A stretch of 64,000 nucleotides of DNA, from assembly GCA_003543135.1 (NCBI GenBank), contig DPJG01000025.1:1-64000 (forward strand), written 5' to 3'. A model generated the notes under the pieces. It ran no database searches. It worked only from the letters and a program-made list of their open reading frames with translations, and was not told the origin of the DNA. The stretch comes from Rheinheimera sp. Lineage in GTDB: Bacteria; Pseudomonadota; Gammaproteobacteria; Enterobacterales; Alteromonadaceae. Below, in pieces: positions 57,049 through 64,000 of the stretch (the stretch's first letter is position 1; each line of letters opens with the position of its first letter). The position numbers were made by a program, and so were the translations under genes.

Positions 57049-60000
57049 TCAGGAATTTTGTAGATGAATGGCCTCTTGTTTGACATGAGCCGGCGCGTCT
57101 GAAGCCAGAATTTCTTTAATCAGCTGCTGGGCGCTGTCGGTATCACCAATTTCGTTATAAGCACGGATAAGATCAAGCTGACCGGCAAAACCGGCATCAG
57201 CCTGGTCGACATCGCCCATTTCATCGGCGGCAATTAAATCTTCAAAATCGGCCAGACCCACATCGATATTCAGACCAGGCGCCATTTCAGCTTCGATATC
57301 GTCTTCGGTGGCCGCCAGCAATTTATCAATATGCACATAATCTGGCAGGTCGTGCGCCGGGGGTTGGAGTGTGTCCACTGACTCAGTTGCTTGTGTTTCT
57401 GGCTCTGTTAACCCGTCAATCTTATCCGGCACCGACTCGTCATCTGTTAACAGTAAATCAGGCTGCAACTCGTCCAGTGCCTGTAACATCTCGTCAAAAT
57501 TGGTGTCTTCAAGCTCAGATAATTCACTGAGCAGCACGTTGTCAGCGCTATGTTCTGCCTGCGAAAGCAGCTGCGGCTCAGTCAGTTCTATATCAGTCCG
57601 TTGTGGCTCAGCCAGCAGCACATCATCAGGGAAAATATCTGCATCAATCGCCAATTCGTCTTCCAATGCCAGCTCCGGATATTCATCCAGCACCTTGCTA
57701 GGCCGTTCGACTGACGAAATAGCATCATAAAGTTTGCTGACAGAATCATCGTCCAACTCTTCCAGATCCGGCATATTCTGCGCCGCAGCAAATGCGCCGG
57801 CCTGCTGTAAATCTGCCGCAGTTTCACCGGCAAGCTCTTCATCCAGCAAAATATCATCAGCATTGAAAGTATCGTCGGATTCAGGCTCTGCGGCCGGCAA
57901 TACTTCTTCTGCCTGCACAGGCTCTTCAACCAGCTCAGACACGCCAGAAAGCGCGGGCTCAATATCAAAAGCACTCTCATCAGCCTCCTGCAGCATCTGA
58001 CTGATATCCGAGACCGACAACTCAGCTTCATCAAAGTCTTGTTGTGCTTGCTCAAGCGCGGCAGAAGGCAGTTCCAGCTCTGTCAACGCTGCGGCTTGCT
58101 GACTCTGCGCCCTGATTTGAGCGACTTCGGTCATAATGTCATCAAGTTCGTTAAAAAGCTCAGATTCATCAGCTTCAAACAGCTCGGTAATGGGCTCTTC
58201 TTCGTCTGCTTTTGAAGACTGCTGCAGGTTGCTTTCGTCCGGCAACCGCTCTTCGGCCAGTGACTCGGCAAAAGCATCAAGCTCTGAGCTGTCAAACTGT
58301 GGTACTTCAGCTTCGGCTTTGCTGCTGACAGCACTATTGGCCGACAACAAGGCATCAATATCAAAATCATCGGCATCAGCAGCAGGTTCAGACGTTGGCG
58401 CAGCAGCTATTGGCGCAACCGGCTCCGCCGCAACAAATTGAGACGGAGCAGCGGCCTGTTGTTGCTGTGATTGCGCAACCAGAGCATCAATATCAAAATC
58501 TTCATCCAAATCAATGTTGTCGTTGCTACTGTCTTTATCAGCAGGAATATCCAGCTCAATTTCTTCCAGCAGCTCGTCAAACTCGTCCGCCTGCGCCGCA
58601 GCACTTTGTAACGCGTCAGCAGACAAAGGGGTATCCGGCAATAAATCCTCGTCCATCACATCAGCTGCCTGCTGGGCAGCCAGAGCGCTGGCAAAAATAG
58701 CATCCGGATCTTCATCGGCACTGCTGGCAACCGGTGTTTCAAACAATGAATCTAAATCGTTGTTCGACAGAATGTTATTGGGGTCAAATTCTGTTTTGGC
58801 ACTAAAAGACGGTTCATCCTCAGCACTGGCAAATAACGAATTTAAGTCATCACCGGACAAAATATTGTTCGGGTCAAACTCAGTTTTTGCCGTGCTGCTG
58901 GCCGGCGTATCAAAAGGCTCGTCCAGCAAATCGTCCAGATCAAAGTCTGTTTTAGTGTTTGCTGTAGGTGTCGGCGAAAAATCATCCAATAAATCATCGT
59001 CAGGGAAACTAACCGCTGCTTTGCTGCTGCGAGCCGGTTGATTATCGTCATCAAGCCGGATATCCGATTGCATCCGTTGATTTAATAACGAGTCATCCAG
59101 ATTAATCAGGCTACTTTCATCAAAGTCCAGACTGTCATCCAAAGGTGGCAAAGGTGAACGGTAATTTGGATCGACCGCAGGTGCAGCTGTGGCGGCGCTT
59201 ACCACTGCTGCGGCCTTTTGACCACGGCGGCGGATCACCGACACTATCACCAATAACAGGATCACGGCAGGTAACGAGCCCATAATGGCCCAGCCCACCG
59301 GACTTGCGGCAAATTTTTGCCAGAACTCGGCAAAATTAAACCCCTCTTCGGCTTTGCGGATCTGTTCGCGTTGTTGCGCCAGCAATTCCGCCTGTTGCTG
59401 CAACAACTGTTGCAGCTGCAGCTGAATTTCACTGTCTTTATCCAGCTGACTTTTCACCACAGTCAGCTCTTTCACCACAGTATCCAGCTGATTTTTTAGC
59501 TGGGTATTTTCCTGCACTATGGTTTCAACATTAGTCATCGAAGCGCCCAGCCGCTCGCGCAAATCAGACAGTCGTTCTGTTTGCTGGGCTTCAACCCGGC
59601 TCAGCTCTTCAGTAATTTCGCGGGTGGCTTTGGCGAGATCATCGGCTTTGGCGGTTTTATCTTCGGGTTTAGCCTGGGCCGCCAGACGGATTTTCTCCGC
59701 CCACAGTCTGTCGTCATTTTCCGATTTACGCTGGGCTTCAACGGCATTCACTGCCAGAATTTCACGTAAGCTTGGGATTTCAAGATAAGCCCCTGGTTTT
59801 AAATGATTAAAGTTGTCATCTAAAAAGGCATCAGGGTTTTTCTGATAAATGGCATACATCACCTGATACATGTTCAGGCGTGGATCTGGCCTGGCTTGTT
59901 CGGCCAGCCGCCACAGGGTGTCACGCGACGACAAAGGCCCCAGCCGTGTGACAACTGGGGCGTCAAATTCTTTAGGTCCACGTAATTTGGCCGTGGTGTC

Positions 60001-60063
60001 CGCCCAGGCGACCGTCATAAAATTGACAATCAGCAACAGGATCAATAATCGCAGATGATGCAT
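57049..60063 (-). CDS. fimV: FimV-type hub protein
   Basis: 1004 residues from ATG 60063 with AAGGAT upstream; the frame is open to 60159. A signal peptide (MHHLRLLILLLIVNFMTVAWA) precedes the FimV N-terminal/LysM-like domain (about 40-110; SRDTLWRLAEQARPDPRLNMYQVMYAIYQ-type, peptidoglycan binding). A coiled coil (about 150-260), one membrane segment (about 265-290) and a very acidic cytoplasmic region follow. The C-terminal FimV TPR helix pair is QLDLIRAYNEIGDTDSAQQL. FimV is a polar hub for type IV pili and chemosignalling in other bacteria. The acidic region has duplicated units of the form KTEFDPNNILS-DL-SLF. Confidence 0.9.
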   Translation of the reverse strand: MHHLRLLILLLIVNFMTVAWADTTAKLRGPKEFDAPVVTRLGPLSSRDTLWRLAEQARPDPRLNMYQVMYAIYQKNPDAFLDDNFNHLKPGAYLEIPSLREILAVNAVEAQRKSENDDRLWAEKIRLAAQAKPEDKTAKADDLAKATREITEELSRVEAQQTERLSDLRERLGASMTNVETIVQENTQLKNQLDTVVKELTVVKSQLDKDSEIQLQLQQLLQQQAELLAQQREQIRKAEEGFNFAEFWQKFAASPVGWAIMGSLPAVILLLVIVSVIRRRGQKAAAVVSAATAAPAVDPNYRSPLPPLDDSLDFDESSLINLDDSLLNQRMQSDIRLDDDNQPARSSKAAVSFPDDDLLDDFSPTPTANTKTDFDLDDLLDEPFDTPASSTAKTEFDPNNILSGDDLNSLFASAEDEPSFSAKTEFDPNNILSNNDLDSLFETPVASSADEDPDAIFASALAAQQAADVMDEDLLPDTPLSADALQSAAAQADEFDELLEEIELDIPADKDSSNDNIDLDEDFDIDALVAQSQQQQAAAPSQFVAAEPVAPIAAAPTSEPAADADDFDIDALLSANSAVSSKAEAEVPQFDSSELDAFAESLAEERLPDESNLQQSSKADEEEPITELFEADESELFNELDDIMTEVAQIRAQSQQAAALTELELPSAALEQAQQDFDEAELSVSDISQMLQEADESAFDIEPALSGVSELVEEPVQAEEVLPAAEPESDDTFNADDILLDEELAGETAADLQQAGAFAAAQNMPDLEELDDDSVSKLYDAISSVERPSKVLDEYPELALEDELAIDADIFPDDVLLAEPQRTDIELTEPQLLSQAEHSADNVLLSELSELEDTNFDEMLQALDELQPDLLLTDDESVPDKIDGLTEPETQATESVDTLQPPAHDLPDYVHIDKLLAATEDDIEAEMAPGLNIDVGLADFEDLIAADEMGDVDQADAGFAGQLDLIRAYNEIGDTDSAQQLIKEILASDAPAHVKQEAIHLQNS

Positions 60064-60353
60064 TCCAATATCCTTTACCGCTGCAGTGGCCGTTGAGCCC
60101 ACTCGAAGATGCGGTGTCATCGCCTCAGCTTTTGAGAATAAAATCTTCACTGCAAGCATTGTTCCACATTCGCTGGCAGTTCAAAGCGCCGATCCTAAAC
60201 CAGTTTGCCGCACAATGCGATCTGCGCTTTGCTGCAGTGATGCAATTTTATCTGCCGAAACAGCGGAAACTTAACTAAAGACGGGAAATTAATGAACAAA
60301 CAATAATTTGCCAGGTCGCAGTTCTGGTCATAACAACATCATTCAACATCAAT

Positions 60354-60381
60354 AAAAAAGCTCCCGGTGAGGGAGCTTTTT
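60354..60381 (-). terminator. Rho-independent terminator of asd
   Basis: AAAAAAGCTCCC-GGTGA-GGGAGCTTTTT with A-run and T-run, 35 bp past the asd stop, separating asd from fimV. Confidence 0.9.
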
Positions 60382-60415
60382 GCCAACCAATAGTTTGCTT
60401 ACCAATACTCGCGGG

Positions 60416-61435
60416 TTACAGATAATCGCGAATGAGATGTTCAGCAATCTGAATACTGTTAGTGGCAGCACCTTTGCGGATATTGTCAGCAACAATCCAA
60501 AGATTCAGGCCGTTTTCATAAGACAAGTCTTTGCGCACCCGGCCAACAAACACATCGTCCTGGCCCTGAGCGTTGCCCACCTGAGTTGGGAAATCAGCAT
60601 TATCTTCCAGCAAGGTCACACCAGGGGCATTGGCAAGCAAGGCTTTGACCTGCTCCACGCTGATTGGATGACGGGTTTCCAGATGTACAGCTTCGGCGTG
60701 GCCATAAAACACCGGCACCCGCACCGCAGTGGCGTTTACCGCAATATGGTCATCACCCATAATTTTCTGGGTTTCCCAGTGCATTTTCATTTCTTCTTTG
60801 GTGTAACCGTTGTCCAAGAACACATCAATTTGCGGAATGACGTTAAACGCAATCTGACGGCTGAATTTGCCAGTGCTTTCAATAGGACGACCGTTTAACA
60901 ACTGCGCAGTTTCCTGTGCCAGTGCTTCTACACCCTGCTGACCTGCACCGCTCACCGACTGATAGGTGGCGACGTTAATGCGCGTAATGCCCACCGCATC
61001 ATGAATAGGTTTTAACGCCACCAGCATCTGAATAGTGGAGCAGTTTGGGTTCGCAATGATGTTGCGGTTGCGATAATCGGCAATAGCATGGGCATTCACT
61101 TCAGGCACCACCAGCGGAATATCCGCTTCATAACGGAAGTGTGAGGTGTTGTCGATCACCACACAACCTGCGTCAGCAGCGCGTGGGGCGTAAATGGCCG
61201 ACACGCTGCCACCTGCGGAGAACAAACCGATTTGGGCTTCTGACCAGTCAAAAGTTTCAGCATCCAGCACTTCAATCTGTTTACCCTTGAAGGTCACAAA
61301 ACCGCCAGCAGAACGACTACTCGCTAAAGGGATCAACCGTTTCACCGGAAAATCGCGTTGTTCAAGAATTTCAATCAGATGCTGACCGACTAAACCGGTT
61401 GCGCCTAATACTGCGACGTCGAATTGCTGCGCCAT
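60416..61435 (-). CDS. asd: Aspartate-semialdehyde dehydrogenase
   Basis: 339 residues. An NADP-binding start (VAVLGATGLVGQHLIEILEQRDFP), the catalytic Cys132 in IIANPNCSTIQM, and GHAEAVHLETRHPI in the dimerisation domain. The catalytic Cys-Gln arrangement marks it as a true Asd (the second gammaproteobacterial type) and not the related non-catalytic Usg protein. It makes aspartate semialdehyde for lysine, methionine, threonine and diaminopimelate. It follows pdxB by 15 bp. Confidence 0.95.
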   Translation of the reverse strand: MAQQFDVAVLGATGLVGQHLIEILEQRDFPVKRLIPLASSRSAGGFVTFKGKQIEVLDAETFDWSEAQIGLFSAGGSVSAIYAPRAADAGCVVIDNTSHFRYEADIPLVVPEVNAHAIADYRNRNIIANPNCSTIQMLVALKPIHDAVGITRINVATYQSVSGAGQQGVEALAQETAQLLNGRPIESTGKFSRQIAFNVIPQIDVFLDNGYTKEEMKMHWETQKIMGDDHIAVNATAVRVPVFYGHAEAVHLETRHPISVEQVKALLANAPGVTLLEDNADFPTQVGNAQGQDDVFVGRVRKDLSYENGLNLWIVADNIRKGAATNSIQIAEHLIRDYL

Positions 61436-61450
61436 ATCGTCTTTCCTCTT

Positions 61451-62587
61451 TTACTGGCTGCTAAAACCTAACTGCGTTAAATATTCTGGAATTGCGCCCC
61501 TTGGGGTCGCTAACCGCAACGAACTGAATTCACGTCGCGGTGGATAATGTTTTCTGAGCCAGTCAAACCCGTTGCCATTCAGATGATATCTGAATAAAGC
61601 GTCATCACGGCGCACATCATATAACATACGGCACAGATTTTGGACATCTGAAAGTCCAAAATTTGCAGAAATTTGCAGCATTTCCATCACAGGAGACGGG
61701 CAAAAATGATGCAGGTTATGCTGTGGCTGAATTTTTAATAAACGGCAAAGCGCCTGATACAACATTTCGGTACCTCGGGCCTTGCCTTCGATGCTGTGAC
61801 CGGCGATATGGGCAGTGGCAATCCGGCAATAAGGCACCAGAGCCTTCAGCACCAAGGGCTCGTTGTCCCAGACATCCAGCACCAGTGGTCTTTGGCTGCC
61901 ATTTTGTGCAAGCCTTTGAGCCTCAGCAAGCAGCGCCTGATTACAGGTGACTTCACCGCGCGAGGCATTAATAATGGCCACCTCTGGCGCTAACTGCGCC
62001 AACGTCTGGCTGTTCAGCAGTTTGAAGGTGGCATGTTCGCCACTTTTTACGAGCGGAACGTGAAAACTTAACGCATCGACCTGTTTGAGCAAGTCTGCAA
62101 ATGGCGTATGCGCAAAGTCCGACTCAACAGCCGCACGCAGCGGGTCGCATTGCAACACCTTTACCTGCAAAGCCTGTAAAGCTTTGACCAGGCGCGAGCC
62201 AATTTGCCCAACACCCACCACACCTATAGTCCATTGCTGCAGCGGTTTTTGTTGTTGCTCGGCCAATAAAAATAAGCTGCTGAGCACGTATTCCACCACC
62301 GACTGCGCATTACAGCCTGGCGCGCTGCTAAAATGGATGCCCTGCTGTTGCAAATAAGACTGGTCTATATGGTCAACCCCGATAGTGGCTGTGCCAACAA
62401 ACTTTAACTTGTTGTTTTGTGACAATAATTCAGCGTTAACTTTGGTAACTGAGCGCACCAGCAACACATCGGCATCAGCCACTTGCGCTGGCGTCAGATT
62501 GCGGCCATCCACCAGCTGCACCCGCCCAAGCCCAGCAAAAAAATGCTGCACATAAGGCATATTTTCATCAGCATAAATTTTTAACAT
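61451..62587 (-). CDS. pdxB: Erythronate-4-phosphate dehydrogenase
   Basis: 378 residues. A D-2-hydroxyacid dehydrogenase fold with NAD motif VGVGQIGSRLVKAL, catalytic INASRGEV region and a catalytic His in ATAHIAGHSIEGKARGT. The C-terminal PdxB dimerisation domain (about 290-378) ends the protein. It acts in the DXP-dependent pyridoxal phosphate pathway. The start MLKIYADENMPYVQHFF is typical. It lies between fabB and asd. Confidence 0.95.
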   Translation of the reverse strand: MLKIYADENMPYVQHFFAGLGRVQLVDGRNLTPAQVADADVLLVRSVTKVNAELLSQNNKLKFVGTATIGVDHIDQSYLQQQGIHFSSAPGCNAQSVVEYVLSSLFLLAEQQQKPLQQWTIGVVGVGQIGSRLVKALQALQVKVLQCDPLRAAVESDFAHTPFADLLKQVDALSFHVPLVKSGEHATFKLLNSQTLAQLAPEVAIINASRGEVTCNQALLAEAQRLAQNGSQRPLVLDVWDNEPLVLKALVPYCRIATAHIAGHSIEGKARGTEMLYQALCRLLKIQPQHNLHHFCPSPVMEMLQISANFGLSDVQNLCRMLYDVRRDDALFRYHLNGNGFDWLRKHYPPRREFSSLRLATPRGAIPEYLTQLGFSSQ

Positions 62588-62671
62588 CAGCGCTCCTGCC
62601 AGAGGTTTTATCGGCGAGCTGTAACCATAGAGATTACAAGTCAGGCCGGCATTCTAAAACGCTGCCAAAAA

Positions 62672-62696
62672 CAAAGCCACCTGTTGGTGGCTTTGT
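62672..62696 (-). terminator. Hairpin terminator after fabB
   Basis: ACAAAGCCACC-TGTT-GGTGGCTTTGT, a strong stem about 75 bp past the fabB stop; the T-run is short (interrupted). Confidence 0.7.
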
Positions 62697-62767
62697 GGTT
62701 CCGTTTTGCAGCTTAGACTTAAGAGCAACGTTGTTAACAGCGGTGCAGTTATTAAGCGCGGTATTTT

Positions 62768-63985
62768 TTATGAACTGCGATATTTTTGCATCACTAAAGT
62801 GGCATTGGTGCCGCCAAAACCGAAGCTGTTTGACATCACCGTATTTAAATCGGCCGGACGGGCTTCGGTCACTATGTTCAGACCTTTGGCCGCTTCATCC
62901 AACTCGCTGATGTTAATAGATGGCGCAATAAAACCGTGCTCCATCATCAGCAGTGAATAAATGGCTTCATGCACACCGGCAGCGCCTAAGGCGTGGCCTG
63001 TCATGGCTTTGGTGGCGCTAATCGCAGGTGATTTACCGGCAAATACTTCCTGAATAGCACCCAGCTCTTTTACATCCCCCACTGGCGTACTGGTACCATG
63101 GGTGTTGACGTAGTCTATAGGTGCATTGACACCTTGCATCGCCATTTGCATACAACGCACAGCGCCTTCACCACTTGGTGCCACCATATCGTAACCGTCT
63201 GAGGTTGCGCCATAACCGACGATTTCCGCATAAATTTTTGCGCCGCGGGCTAAAGCGTGTTCCAGCTCTTCAATCACCAGAATACCGCCGCCACCACTGA
63301 TGACAAAACCATCGCGGTTCGCATCATATGTGCGTGACGCAATTTCCGGCGTGTCGTTATATTTGCTCGACAGTGCGCCCATAGCGTCAAATTCCATCGC
63401 TAAGGTCCAGTGCACTTCTTCACCACCACCGGCAAAAATAATGTCTTGTTTGCCCAGCTGAATCAGCTCTACCGCATGGCCAATACAATGAGCACTGGTA
63501 GCACAGGCTGAACTGATGGAATAGTTCACGCCTTTAATTTTAAATGGTGTGGCTAAACAGGCTGAACAGGTGCTCGACATGGTTTTTGGCACCACATAAG
63601 GGCCTACTCTTTTGACGCCTTTTTCGCGCAGAATGTCAGCGGCTTCCACCTGAGTTTTTGATGAAGCACCACCTGAACCTACCACTAAACCGGTGCGGGG
63701 ATGTGACACCTGCTCTTCGGTTAAACCAGCATCTTCAATGGCTTGTTGCATGGAGATATAAGCAAAAGCGGCAGCGTCGGCCATAAAACGTAAGGCTTTG
63801 CGGTCAATCAGCTCGCTGGTGTCGAGTTTGATATTTCCCCAGACTTGCGAACGCAGGCCCAGATCGGCAAATTCCTGTGAATAGGTGATCCCTGAGCGGC
63901 CGGCTTTTAATGACGCCAATACTTCCGCCTGATTGTTACCGATGCTGGAGACTATGCCCAATCCGGTGATCACTGCTCTTTTCAT
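62768..63985 (-). CDS. fabB: 3-oxoacyl-ACP synthase I (FabB)
   Basis: 405 residues, matching E. coli FabB (406). A KAS I/II fold with catalytic Cys161 ([12 protein letters not shown]) and two histidines in [11 protein letters not shown] (about 296) and [13 protein letters not shown] (about 331). It elongates acyl-ACPs, including unsaturated ones. The ATG at 63985 has AGGAGT upstream; the promoter lies beyond the window. FabA/FabB regulation by FadR or FabR cannot be checked here. Confidence 0.95.
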   Translation of the reverse strand: MKRAVITGLGIVSSIGNNQAEVLASLKAGRSGITYSQEFADLGLRSQVWGNIKLDTSELIDRKALRFMADAAAFAYISMQQAIEDAGLTEEQVSHPRTGLVVGSGGASSKTQVEAADILREKGVKRVGPYVVPKTMSSTCSACLATPFKIKGVNYSISSACATSAHCIGHAVELIQLGKQDIIFAGGGEEVHWTLAMEFDAMGALSSKYNDTPEIASRTYDANRDGFVISGGGGILVIEELEHALARGAKIYAEIVGYGATSDGYDMVAPSGEGAVRCMQMAMQGVNAPIDYVNTHGTSTPVGDVKELGAIQEVFAGKSPAISATKAMTGHALGAAGVHEAIYSLLMMEHGFIAPSINISELDEAAKGLNIVTEARPADLNTVMSNSFGFGGTNATLVMQKYRSS

Positions 63986-64000
63986 TCTGACTCCTGAAGC

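Noticed and set aside
57371-59041. Serine-rich plus-strand frames opposite fimV
   Set aside because: Antisense shadows of the Asp/Glu/Ala-rich FimV region.
1-64000. CRISPR array
   Set aside because: No regularly spaced direct repeats and no cas genes seen on either strand.

Overview
The window looks like a chromosomal segment of a gammaproteobacterium. It carries the conserved aspS-yebC-ruvCAB / tolQRAB-pal-cpoB block, cmoAB, purMN, fadE, folD/cysS, and a fabB-pdxB-asd-fimV-truA-accD-folC-dedD-cvpA-purF run. FimV, MiaE and a type 2 aspartate-semialdehyde dehydrogenase together with E. coli-like gene order suggest an Alteromonadales/Rheinheimera-like organism. That genus-level guess is inference; no rRNA is present to test it.

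Positions 1-18989 form a genomic island next to an intact tRNA-Ser(GGA) gene. A tyrosine recombinase (17389-18897, minus) starts about 90 bp from the tRNA 3' end. The left end of the island lies outside the window; a second, homologous tyrosine recombinase runs off the left edge (1-1313, minus). Between them lie a DUF3987-like protein, a broken Mrr-type restriction gene remnant, and a seven-gene minus-strand cluster. The cluster holds type I restriction-modification (hsdR-hsdM-hsdS), a SIR2 + HerA pair matching the known SIR2-HerA anti-phage system, a DUF3800 protein, and an unrecognised 158-residue protein translationally coupled to it. Next come a mobilisation-like module (a HUH/Mob-Pre-like protein with a coiled-coil tail and two small proteins upstream) and an orphan 131-residue protein. 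The island therefore looks like an integrative, probably mobilisable, defence island.

Positions 18990-31126 are core: tRNA-Ser, nadA, tRNA-Lys, then cpoB-pal-tolB-tolA-tolR-tolQ (cell-envelope constriction machinery), an unusual 667-bp gap, then ruvB-ruvA-ruvC-yebC and aspS. The gap sits where many gammaproteobacteria keep ybgC. It holds a good tolQ promoter and a likely structured small RNA ending in a strong terminator on the plus strand.

Positions 31203-44801 hold a diguanylate cyclase with three tandem periplasmic solute-binding domains, a DUF72 gene, cmoA-cmoB (tRNA wobble uridine modification), a LysR regulator plus a small unknown gene, purM-purN-DUF3108, a YafJ-like amidotransferase, fadE with a FadR-like operator, and a small 2Fe-2S ferredoxin.

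Positions 44905-63985 hold tRNA-Pro, folD, cysS, ppiB-lpxH, miaE, a Yip1-family membrane protein, the purF-cvpA-dedD-folC-accD cluster, truA, fimV, asd, pdxB and fabB. Convergent pairs are separated by clear rho-independent terminators. All calls are from reading the sequence; no database search was run.
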